DNA of 64,000 nt from NCBI RefSeq assembly GCF_024320865.1, contig NZ_JANDBD010000009.1:40607-104606 (forward strand), written 5' to 3'. The notes below the pieces were generated by a model. That model ran no database searches. It saw nothing but the letters and a program-made list of their open reading frames with translations, and was not told the origin of the DNA. Source of the stretch: Mycolicibacterium arenosum. GTDB lineage: Bacteria; Actinomycetota; Actinomycetes; Mycobacteriales; Mycobacteriaceae. The position numbers and the translations under genes are program-made. Position 1 is the first letter of the stretch. Every line of letters starts with the position of its first letter. Of this stretch, positions 26,042 to 33,042 are shown piece by piece.

Positions 26042-27225
26042 CACGTCCGCTCCACTCGCACCACCGCGATGTCGTCGGCGATCCCGCCGTGTGCCTCCGC
26101 GCGTCGTTCGGCACCGTCGATCAGCGTCTTGACGAACTCGGCAGCCGGCAGGCCGGACATCGACCTCGCCATCGTCAGCAGGCCCTCCTCGCCGAGCCGG
26201 GCGTTGCCCACCCCCGAGTGGCCCTCGAAGATCCCGTCGGTCAGCAGAACGATGCCATGGCCCTCGGGCAGCTCCAACTCGTTGGGCGGCCACTGCGTTC
26301 CGTTCAGGCCGAGCGCCGGTCCGGCGGGCGGCTCGAGCCATTCCACGGTGCTGGGGCCGTGCACCAGCATTCCGGGATGACCCGCCCGCACCGCGGTGAA
26401 CCGCCTGCTGTCGGGGGCGAACGCGAGGCTGAGCACCGTCGCGAAGATGCCGCTGCTGACCGGACTCTCGGCGCGCAGGATCCGCTCCATCTGCAGCATC
26501 CGCTCGTTGCCGCGCAGTCCGGCGAAGGTCAGCGCCCGCCAGCCGATGCGCAGTGCCACGCCGAGCGCCGCCGCATCCGGTCCGTGGCCTGCGACGTCGC
26601 CGACCATCACGTGCACGGTTCGATCGGGAGTCTGCACGAAGTCGTAGAAGTCGCCGCCGAGCATCTGGCTCTGGTGGCTGGGCCGGTACTCGGCGATGAT
26701 GTCGACGCCCGGCGAGTCCAACAGCAGCGGTGTGGGCAGCAGCCCCCTGGCGAGCCTGGCGTTCTCCTGGGCCTGCAGCTGGCTGGCGTGCAGTTCGACG
26801 GCCGTCAACTCGCCGCGTTTGCGTTCGATCGCGTAGAGAACTGCACGCCTGAGCATTTCGGGCTCGACGCGCCCCTTAACCAAGTAGTCCTGCGCGCCGG
26901 CGGCGACGGCACCGACGCCGAAGTGCTCGTCGGAGAGTCCGGTGAGCACCACGATCGGCAGCCGGTCGTTCTTCCTGGTGATCCGGTCCACCGCGTAGAT
27001 GCCGTTGGAGTCGGGCAGGTTGAGATCGAGCAGTACGCAATCCGGCCGCGTCAGCGTCAACAGCTCCTCGGCCTCGGCCATCGTGCCCGCGACCATCATC
27101 TCGATGTCGGCGTTGGCGTCGGCGATCAACTCCTCGACGAGCAGTGCGTCAGCGCGGTCGTCCTCGACCAGCAGGAGCGAGATGCGGCGACCGGGCAGCG
27201 CCGGGTTCGCGTTCGGCCCTGTCAT
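26038..27225 (-). CDS. Response regulator with PP2C/SpoIIE phosphatase output
   Basis: A 395-residue protein: receiver domain with D67 in LLDLNLP and Lys in YLVKGRV, a coiled linker (ELTAVELHASQLQAQENARLARGLLP), and a PP2C-type phosphatase with metal ligands in GGDFYDF, VGDVAGHG, LLTDGIFE and GGIADDIAVV. Such RsbU-like proteins dephosphorylate anti-anti-sigma factors, so a sigma-factor partner-switching role is likely; no anti-sigma gene is adjacent. It opens the three-gene signalling operon. No clear Shine-Dalgarno. Confidence 0.88.
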   Translation of the reverse strand: MTGPNANPALPGRRISLLLVEDDRADALLVEELIADANADIEMMVAGTMAEAEELLTLTRPDCVLLDLNLPDSNGIYAVDRITRKNDRLPIVVLTGLSDEHFGVGAVAAGAQDYLVKGRVEPEMLRRAVLYAIERKRGELTAVELHASQLQAQENARLARGLLPTPLLLDSPGVDIIAEYRPSHQSQMLGGDFYDFVQTPDRTVHVMVGDVAGHGPDAAALGVALRIGWRALTFAGLRGNERMLQMERILRAESPVSSGIFATVLSLAFAPDSRRFTAVRAGHPGMLVHGPSTVEWLEPPAGPALGLNGTQWPPNELELPEGHGIVLLTDGIFEGHSGVGNARLGEEGLLTMARSMSGLPAAEFVKTLIDGAERRAEAHGGIADDIAVVRVERTW

Positions 27226-27243
27226 CGGTGAACGGGTTGAGTG

Positions 27244-28377
27244 TCAATGCACAGAAGATACCCTTGGCGCGCTGCGGATTCCGCGGTATATCCCACGCCG
27301 CACGATCCACGGCATCAGCACCCGCTCGAACGACCAGGCGGGAAACCGGAAGGCCCGGCCGTTCGGCGCGAAGACCTCGAGTCCGTCGCGCTGAATTCCC
27401 AGTACAGAGCCCCACCGACTGCGCGGCGGCCGGTACGACTTCAGCGGCTTGCCCGTGAAACCCGCGACGACGTTGTGCGCCAGCAGCCCATCGGCGCGGT
27501 TGCGCGCGGAGCTGCGCAGTGGATCCGTCGCGGCGACGTCGCCGATCGCGAACACCCGATCGTGTCCCGGCACGCGCAGCTCGGGCGTCACGCGCACGAA
27601 GCCGTCGTCGTCGAGGACGTCCGCGGGCAGCCAGCCGGTGTTCGGCCGCACCAGCCCGACCGTCCACAGCACGGCGTCGGCCGACGCGGGCGGCTGTCCG
27701 GTGCTCCACTCGACGGGATCCGAGGTGATCTCGGCGCCCGTGAATCCTGGAGGCAGCACGGCGCGGTGGCCGGGGTGCAGGGTCACGCCGGCGTCGGCCA
27801 GCCGCTGCGCCACCCTCGCCCACGCGCGCGGGTGGTGTCCGGTCAGCGCGCGCGCCCCTGGAAAGTACAGGTCGACGCGGGTGTCCGGCCAGGTCAGGGC
27901 GATGTTCGCGGCACTGCTGACGGCGGCCGCGCCTCCGCCGACCACGATCACCGACGACGCCGCGGCCAACCGGTCGTGCGCCTTCCCGAGGTCGGCGTCG
28001 ATCTCGGCGGCCGTCTGCATCGTCGGCTGCCGCCAGAACCCGTTGCTCACGCCGGTCGAGATGACCAGCGCGTCGAACTCCTCGGTGCGCTCGCTGCCGT
28101 CGGCACCGCGCACCGTCACGGTGGCGCCTGCGAGGTCGGCGGCGGTGAGCTCACCGTGGACGGTGCGCACCCGGTCGAGGCCGCGGTATCGGTCGAACGT
28201 GATCCAGTTGTGCTTCGCCCAGTGGCCCGGCCTGCTCAACCGCCAGCCCAGCTCCTGGCCGCTCACCAACCCCGGCTTAGACGAAATGCCCACCACCTCA
28301 ACATCTTCGGCCTTGGCGAGCTTGATCGCGGTGAGCAACCCGCTGTCACCGAGGCCCGCGACGACGACGCGCTTCAC
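27244..28377 (-). CDS. FAD/NAD(P)-dependent oxidoreductase, NDH-2-like
   Basis: A 377-residue pyridine-nucleotide-disulfide-type flavoprotein: N-terminal Rossmann VVVAGLGDSGLLTA, second nucleotide fold VIVVGGGAAAVSSAANIAL, ATG motif region ALVISTGVS and the FAD site VFAIGDVAATDP. It resembles FSP1/AIF2-like and NDH-2-like enzymes. GTG 28377 overlaps the stop of the DUF1295 gene (GTGA), so it is co-transcribed with that steroid-reductase-like protein. The electron acceptor is unknown. Confidence 0.83.
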   Translation of the reverse strand: MKRVVVAGLGDSGLLTAIKLAKAEDVEVVGISSKPGLVSGQELGWRLSRPGHWAKHNWITFDRYRGLDRVRTVHGELTAADLAGATVTVRGADGSERTEEFDALVISTGVSNGFWRQPTMQTAAEIDADLGKAHDRLAAASSVIVVGGGAAAVSSAANIALTWPDTRVDLYFPGARALTGHHPRAWARVAQRLADAGVTLHPGHRAVLPPGFTGAEITSDPVEWSTGQPPASADAVLWTVGLVRPNTGWLPADVLDDDGFVRVTPELRVPGHDRVFAIGDVAATDPLRSSARNRADGLLAHNVVAGFTGKPLKSYRPPRSRWGSVLGIQRDGLEVFAPNGRAFRFPAWSFERVLMPWIVRRGIYRGIRSAPRVSSVH

Positions 28378-29267
28378 GACGTCGCCTTCGACGGCGGCCA
28401 GGGCACGAACTTCGACACCCGGTCGATCACGCGCTGATACTCGGGCCTGCGGGCCAGGCTGCGCTCCTCCATCATCGGGATGCTCGCTCCGAGGAACAGC
28501 GCGAGCATCAGCGCGGCGCCCGCCAGCAGCCACCACCAGTCGGCGGGAGACGTGGCGACGCCGAATAGTCCGAGCGACAGCCAGAAGCTGAACTCCCCGA
28601 AGTAGTTCGGATGCCGCGACCACCCCCACAGCCCGCGCGCCATCGCCTCACCCGGCGAGCGGGTCTTCGCGAAGTCGTACATCTGCTGATCGGCGACGTA
28701 CTCGAGGACTACCGCCGCGACGCCGATCGCCGTCGCGATCCAGGCCAGCCACACGAGTCCCGTGTTCGGCCGAGTCACCGCGACGTAGACCGGGACCATG
28801 CCGAGGAACACCTGCAGCGTCGGGATGACGTGGATCGCCACCAGGTCGGCGACGAACTCGAACCTGCCCGCACGCTCCCGGAACATCGGGTAGCGCCAGT
28901 CCTCGTGGTGCAGGCCGGGGAAGCCGCGAATCCAGTTGCCGGTCAACCGAATCGCCCACAGCATCACGACGACGGTGACCAGCGTGCAGCGCAGCGCGTC
29001 GATGTAGGGGGCCGACTCCCACCACCAGTAGAAGAGCAGCAGCGGCGGGATCACGCTCCAGTACGCGTCGTAGAAGCTGGAGTTCCGATAGGCCCGGCTG
29101 AAGGCGAAGATCACCAGCGTCGCGAGCAGGTCGGCGATCAGGGTGTCGAGCCACAGCCTCTCGGTGGTCGGACCCCAGATCAGCCACGCCAGCCCCACCG
29201 CGACGGCGATGACGTAGGCGACCGTGACGATCGCGAGCGAGGCGCCCTTGGATCTGGCTGAGCTCAT
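28374..29267 (-). CDS. DUF1295 / steroid 5-alpha-reductase-like membrane protein
   Basis: A 297-residue protein with about seven or eight membrane segments. The C-terminal signature GWSRHPNYFGEFSFW with a following charged motif matches DUF1295 and the steroid 5-alpha-reductase/ICMT fold that binds NADPH. WAIRLTGNWIRGFPGLHHEDWRY is typical of DUF1295. It is likely a membrane reductase or methyltransferase acting on a lipid. It is coupled to the FAD oxidoreductase, and a KstR-like box lies upstream at 29294-29309. Confidence 0.83.
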   Translation of the reverse strand: MSSARSKGASLAIVTVAYVIAVAVGLAWLIWGPTTERLWLDTLIADLLATLVIFAFSRAYRNSSFYDAYWSVIPPLLLFYWWWESAPYIDALRCTLVTVVVMLWAIRLTGNWIRGFPGLHHEDWRYPMFRERAGRFEFVADLVAIHVIPTLQVFLGMVPVYVAVTRPNTGLVWLAWIATAIGVAAVVLEYVADQQMYDFAKTRSPGEAMARGLWGWSRHPNYFGEFSFWLSLGLFGVATSPADWWWLLAGAALMLALFLGASIPMMEERSLARRPEYQRVIDRVSKFVPWPPSKATS

Positions 29268-29293
29268 GATCGGCGCCCACTCATATCGAAAAA

Positions 29294-29309
29294 CGGTAAC
29301 ACGTTCTAG
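29294..29309. promoter_or_regulatory. KstR-like operator
   Basis: CGGTAACACGTTCTAG contains AAC-N2-GTT-N2-A, seven of the eight fixed positions of the mycobacterial cholesterol repressor KstR motif TnnAACnnGTTnnA (from memory). It lies between the DUF1295 gene and nitrobindin. A separate dyad GAAACGG-G-CCGTTTC is at 29316-29330. Confidence 0.4.
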
Positions 29310-29342
29310 TTGGCCGAAACGGGCCGTTTCCGGGGGTCGCCG

Positions 29343-29348
29343 TAGGCT
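29343..29348 (+). promoter_or_regulatory. -10 box TAGGCT, leaderless nitrobindin promoter
   Basis: TAGGCT ends 6 nt before the ATG at 29355; the GAGG between them is too close to act as a normal ribosome binding site. Confidence 0.45.
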
Positions 29349-29354
29349 GAGGAC

Positions 29355-29840
29355 ATGCCCGACCTTCACGCCGACGTCGCCGTGCTCGCCCCACTGCTGG
29401 GCACGTGGACAGGCCGAGGGTCGGGTGACTACCCGACGATCGACTCGTTCGACTACACCGAGGAGATCACGTTCGGCCACGTCGGCAAGCCGTTCCTCTC
29501 CTACAGCCAGCGCACGAAGTCCGTCGACGACGGACGCCCGCTGCACGCCGAGACCGGCTACCTCCGGGTGCCGTCCCCCGGCCACGTGGAGTGGATCCTC
29601 GCGCATCCGACGGGCATCACCGAGATTCTGGAGGGCACGCTGACGGTCGTCGACGGCGCCCTCGTCATGGAACTCGCCGCAACGGTCATCGGCCGCAGCG
29701 CCTCCGCGAAGGACGTGTCCGCCCTTGGCCGTTCGTTCCGGCTACTCGGCGACACCCTGACCTACACGGTGCGGATGGGCGCGGTAGGCCAGCCGCTGCA
29801 GCACCATCTGTCGGCGACACTGCACAGGAAGCCGTCGTGA
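29355..29840 (+). CDS. Nitrobindin / peroxynitrite isomerase family heme protein
   Basis: A 161-residue beta-barrel of the FABP/THAP4 nitrobindin family. PLLGTWTGRGSGDYPTI is the family signature, followed by YTEEITFGHVGKPFLSY, and AVGQPLQHHLSATLHRK near the end holds the proximal heme-iron His. Rv2717c of M. tuberculosis is the known relative and binds ferric heme that detoxifies peroxynitrite. Its TGA overlaps the GTG of a 12-residue minipeptide (GTGA), the first link in the relay to the next gene. Confidence 0.88.
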   Translation: MPDLHADVAVLAPLLGTWTGRGSGDYPTIDSFDYTEEITFGHVGKPFLSYSQRTKSVDDGRPLHAETGYLRVPSPGHVEWILAHPTGITEILEGTLTVVDGALVMELAATVIGRSASAKDVSALGRSFRLLGDTLTYTVRMGAVGQPLQHHLSATLHRKPS

Positions 29841-29875
29841 GCGACGAGCGAGAAGCGAAGCGGGATCGCGCATGA
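29837..29875 (+). CDS. Minipeptide 1 of an intergenic relay (12 residues)
   Basis: GTG start overlapping the nitrobindin stop; encodes MSDEREAKRDRA and ends in TGA overlapping the ATG of the next unit. It may serve only to carry ribosomes from one gene to the next. Too short to be proven by sequence alone. Confidence 0.45.
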   Translation: MSDEREAKRDRA

Positions 29876-29910
29876 GCGACGAGCGAGAAGCGAAGCGGGA
29901 TCGCGCATGA
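29838..29910 (+). repeat. MIRU-like 35-bp tandem repeat, two perfect copies
   Basis: Units 29841-29875 and 29876-29910 are identical, and TGA at 29838-29840 extends the period. Each unit ends in CGCGCATGA, providing a stop and a start. The design is that of mycobacterial interspersed repetitive units, whose small frames overlap flanking genes (from memory). Confidence 0.8.
29872..29910 (+). CDS. Minipeptide 2 of an intergenic relay (12 residues)
   Basis: ATG overlapping the stop of minipeptide 1; encodes the same MSDEREAKRDRA and its TGA overlaps the ATG of the serine hydrolase at 29907. The successive frames are 0, 2, 1, 0, each shifted by -1. Confidence 0.45.
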   Translation: MSDEREAKRDRA

Positions 29911-31136
29911 ACGACGAGGGCCGGATTCGCGTCCCGTCCGACCTGGACGCGGTGACCTCGGTCGGCGTCGAGAAGGACGGCGACGTCGGGGTCGAGCGCA
30001 TCTGGGACGCCGCGCGACACTGGTACGCCGCTGGCATGCACCCCGCGATCCAGGTGTGCGTCCGCCACCGCGGCGAGGTGGTGCTGAACCGGGCGATCGG
30101 CCACGGCTGGGGCAACGGGCCGGACGATCCCGCGGACGCCGAGCGGGTGCCGGTCACCACCGACACCCCGTTCTGCGTGTACTCCACCGCCAAGGGCATC
30201 ACGACCACGGTGGTGCACATGCTCGTCGAGCGCGGCGCCTTCTCGCTCGACGACCGGGTGTGCGACTACCTGCCGACGTACACCAGCCACGGCAAGGACC
30301 GCACCACCATCCGGCACGTCATGACCCACAGCGCGGGCGTCCCGTTCGCCACCGGGCCGAAGCCCGACCTGCGGCGGATGAACGACAGCGAGTACGCCCG
30401 CGAGATGCTGGGCAACCTCAAACCCATCTACCGGCCGGGCCTGGTGCACATCTACCACGCGGTGACCTGGGGACCGCTGATGCGGGAGATCGTCTCGGCC
30501 GCGACCGGCCGGGACATCCGCGAGATCCTCGCGACCGAGATCCTCGACCCGCTCGGCTTCCGCTGGACGAACTTCGGGGTGTCCGAGGACGACGTGCCGC
30601 TGGTCGCACCCAGCCACGTCACCGGCAAGCCGCTGCCGCCCCCGATCGCGCGGGCGTTCAAGCTCGCGATCGGCGGAACGACGCAGCGGCTCATCCCGTT
30701 CACCAACACTCGGGCGTTTCTCACCAGCGTGGTGCCGTCGTCGAGCACGGTCTCCAACGCCGTGGAACTGTCCCGATTCGCCGAGATCTGGCGGCGCGGC
30801 GGCGAGCTCGACGGCGTCCGGGTGATGTCGCCGGAGACGCTGCGCGAGGCGACCGTGGAACGCAGGCGGCTGCGCCCCGACGTCGCAACCGGTCTGGTAC
30901 CGCTGCGCTGGGGCACCGGATTCATGTTGGGCTCCAAGCGTTTCGGGCCGTTCGGCCTGGACGCGCCCGCGGCGTTCGGGCACACCGGGCTGGTCAACAT
31001 CGCGATGTGGGCCGACCCGGAACGCGACCTGGCCGCGGCCGTCGTGAGCAGCGGCAAGCCGGGCGGCCACTCCGAGGCCAAGCGCTACCCGGCACTGCTG
31101 GACGCCATCGCGGCGGCGGTACCCCGCACCCGCTGA
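29907..31136 (+). CDS. Serine hydrolase of the beta-lactamase/EstB family
   Basis: A 409-residue class C-like serine hydrolase. VYSTAKGITT carries the SxxK nucleophile, IYHAVTWG takes the place of YxN, and FGHTGLVN supplies the HTG motif. These enzymes are mostly esterases or peptidases; antibiotic hydrolysis is unlikely. No signal peptide, so cytosolic. The ATG at 29907 is the last link of the ATGA chain that starts at the nitrobindin stop, so it is translationally tied to nitrobindin. Confidence 0.85.
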   Translation: MNDEGRIRVPSDLDAVTSVGVEKDGDVGVERIWDAARHWYAAGMHPAIQVCVRHRGEVVLNRAIGHGWGNGPDDPADAERVPVTTDTPFCVYSTAKGITTTVVHMLVERGAFSLDDRVCDYLPTYTSHGKDRTTIRHVMTHSAGVPFATGPKPDLRRMNDSEYAREMLGNLKPIYRPGLVHIYHAVTWGPLMREIVSAATGRDIREILATEILDPLGFRWTNFGVSEDDVPLVAPSHVTGKPLPPPIARAFKLAIGGTTQRLIPFTNTRAFLTSVVPSSSTVSNAVELSRFAEIWRRGGELDGVRVMSPETLREATVERRRLRPDVATGLVPLRWGTGFMLGSKRFGPFGLDAPAAFGHTGLVNIAMWADPERDLAAAVVSSGKPGGHSEAKRYPALLDAIAAAVPRTR

Positions 31137-31147
31137 CCTCACCGCGC

Positions 31148-31169
31148 CGAACGTTGGTTACCGCCACGC
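31148..31169 (+). repeat. Solo copy of the 22-bp CGAACGTTGGTTACCG repeat
   Basis: A 22-bp sequence identical to 31731-31752, located between convergent stops (31136 and 31262). A GTTGG...CCAAC pairing with CGCG-AAAT-CGCG inside could form a hairpin, so this may also work as a terminator. Confidence 0.6.
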
Positions 31170-31261
31170 GAAATCGCGGCATGGTGTCACCCAACCCAAC
31201 ACTCGACGACCGCCGCCTCGACGTCATGCTGAACCCTGCTCGCGCTCACCGGCGGGAAGGT

Positions 31262-31690
31262 CTAACGAAGCCGTTCCCCGTACACCTTGGCGACGGCCAG
31301 GGACATCAGCACCCGGCGATCGGACACCATCACCGAGCGGTACTCGTCCCAGTCGGGGTGTTCGCCCGCGGCCGCGCGGTAGTAGTCGACGAGTGCTTCG
31401 ACCTCCGGCCCGTGCGGATCCGTCCCGGGCCCGACGAGCGTGACGGTGCCCTCAGCGGTGGCCCAGGCCCAGCCGTCGCCGCTCGTCACCTCGAGGGCGG
31501 CCCTCGGATCGCGGCGCAGGTTGGCGGTCTTGGCCCGGCCCTCGGTCATCGACACGTGGATCACGTCGGCTGCGCGGTCGTAGAACGGCGTGACCGGGGA
31601 CAACTGGGGCAGCCCGTTGGCCTTGATGGTGGCGAGCACCCCGAGGCGGCTCTCGGCGAGCAGGGCGCGGGGATCGAAGGGAGTCGTCAT
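31262..31690 (-). CDS. PPOX-class F420-dependent oxidoreductase-like protein
   Basis: A 142-residue split-barrel flavin/F420-binding protein: LLAESRLGVLATIKANGLPQLSPV, DVIHVSMTEGRAKTANLRRDPRAALEV and the C-terminal RVLMSLAVAKVYGERLR. The layout matches TIGR03618/Rv1155-type proteins, which bind F420 or biliverdin. ATG 31690 chosen over an upstream start that would add MASR. The gene is flanked on both sides by copies of the same 22-bp repeat. Confidence 0.85.
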   Translation of the reverse strand: MTTPFDPRALLAESRLGVLATIKANGLPQLSPVTPFYDRAADVIHVSMTEGRAKTANLRRDPRAALEVTSGDGWAWATAEGTVTLVGPGTDPHGPEVEALVDYYRAAAGEHPDWDEYRSVMVSDRRVLMSLAVAKVYGERLR

Positions 31691-31730
31691 GCGTGATGCC
31701 AACCACGTCGCGCGCCACCCCTATTCCGCG

Positions 31731-31787
31731 CGAACGTTGGTTACCGCCACGCTTTTTTCGCGGAGGCGTATCGGTAACCAACGTTCG
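31731..31787. repeat. 57-bp palindromic element
   Basis: Arms 31731-31752 and 31766-31787 are inverted copies of one 22-bp sequence with 2 mismatches (the outer 16 bp are perfect) around a 13-nt loop with six T. It lies in the divergent region between the PPOX gene and the acyl-CoA dehydrogenase, so it could be an operator, a REP/MITE-like repeat, or both. Confidence 0.75.
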
Positions 31788-31836
31788 GCGGAGATCGAGA
31801 TCACACCCCGCCGGTTCTTGACGGGTGTCGAGTTCG

Positions 31837-31842
31837 TATCGT
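31837..31842 (+). promoter_or_regulatory. -10 box TATCGT, leaderless acyl-CoA dehydrogenase promoter
   Basis: TATCGT ends 6 nt before the ATG at 31849. TTGACG (31818-31823) is upstream but only 13 nt away, short for a -35. Confidence 0.45.
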
Positions 31843-31848
31843 GCAGGC

Positions 31849-33042
31849 ATGAGCAATGACGCTGATGCCGAACGGGTCGCCGAACTCGCGCGGGGGGTCG
31901 TGGCCGAGCACGACCCCAAGACCGTCCCCGTCCAGGAGTACCTCGCCGCGGTGTATGACGCCGGGCTGGCGTGGGTGCACTTCCCCGAGGGCCTCGGCGG
32001 GCTCGGGGTGTCGCGTGGACTGCAGGCGGTCGCCGACCGGATCCTGCAGGGCGCAGGCGGTCCCGTCGCCCTCGGCCTGAATCCGATGGGGTTCGGCATG
32101 GCCGCGCCGACGATCCGCGAGCACGCGCAGACCGAGGACGTGAAGCACCAGTGGCTGCGGCCGCTGGCCACCACCGAGGACCTCTGGTGCCAGCTGTTCT
32201 CCGAACCGGGCGCGGGTTCCGACCTGGCCGGACTGGCCACGTCGGCCGTGAAGGACGGGGACGACTGGGTCATCAACGGGCAGAAGGTGTGGACGAGCCT
32301 GGCCCACCGCGCCCGCTGGGGCCTGCTGCTCGCGCGCACCGATCCCGACCAGGCCAAGCACAAGGACCTCACCTACTTCGTCATCGACATGCACGGTCCC
32401 GGCGTCGAGACGCGGCCGCTGCGCCAGCTGACCGGTCAGGCCGAGTTCAACGAGGTCTACTTCACCGACGCGCGCATCCCGGACGCGCACCGGCTGGGTG
32501 CCGTCGGCAACGGCTGGAACGTCGCGATGACGACGCTGATGAACGAGCGCACCGCCCTCGGCGGCAGCGGCAGCAGGCGCGGTGCGGGCACCATCGCCGA
32601 CGCGACCGGACTGTGGGCGTCGCGGCCGGAGAACCGGACCCCGGTGCTGCGTGACCGCTTGACGCAGCTGTGGCTCAAGTCCGAAGCGCAGCGCCTCACC
32701 TCCGAGCGCTCGCGCGCGGCGGCCACCGTCGGCGGCCCCGGACCCGAGGGGTCGATCGGCAAGCTGGTCGGTGCCGAGCTCAATCAGCACATCTACCAGT
32801 GGTGCATGGATTTCCTTGGGCCGGAAGGACTTCTGTATCACGGCTACGGCGACGGCCCGCGGACCGGCGACAAGGACTGGCAGGGGCCGATACAGCAGCG
32901 GTTCCTGCGCAGTCGCGCCAACACCATCGAAGGCGGCACCTCCGAGGTGATGCGCAACATCCTCGGCGAGCGGATCCTGGGCCTGCCCGGCGATCTTCGC
33001 GCCGATTCCGGAATGGCTTGGAAGGACGTCCCCCGTGGCTGA
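31849..33042 (+). CDS. Acyl-CoA dehydrogenase, probable catalytic subunit
   Basis: A 397-residue FadE-type flavoenzyme. QLFSEPGAGSDLAGLATSA and VWTSLAHRA line the FAD/substrate site. The C-terminal part has QWCMDFLGPEGLLY and NTIEGGTSEVMRNILGERILGLP, where the Glu before GGT is at the position of the catalytic base. The next gene, overlapping by 8 nt, encodes a second, diverged FadE; such pairs form alpha2beta2 enzymes in mycobacteria, often for steroid or branched side chains. ATG 31849 is supported by the leaderless promoter. Confidence 0.88.
   Translation: MSNDADAERVAELARGVVAEHDPKTVPVQEYLAAVYDAGLAWVHFPEGLGGLGVSRGLQAVADRILQGAGGPVALGLNPMGFGMAAPTIREHAQTEDVKHQWLRPLATTEDLWCQLFSEPGAGSDLAGLATSAVKDGDDWVINGQKVWTSLAHRARWGLLLARTDPDQAKHKDLTYFVIDMHGPGVETRPLRQLTGQAEFNEVYFTDARIPDAHRLGAVGNGWNVAMTTLMNERTALGGSGSRRGAGTIADATGLWASRPENRTPVLRDRLTQLWLKSEAQRLTSERSRAAATVGGPGPEGSIGKLVGAELNQHIYQWCMDFLGPEGLLYHGYGDGPRTGDKDWQGPIQQRFLRSRANTIEGGTSEVMRNILGERILGLPGDLRADSGMAWKDVPRG

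Noticed and set aside
29907..31136. Serine hydrolase as an antibiotic beta-lactamase
   Set aside because: No signal peptide, and the SxxK/Y-x-A/HTG pattern is that of EstB-type esterases.
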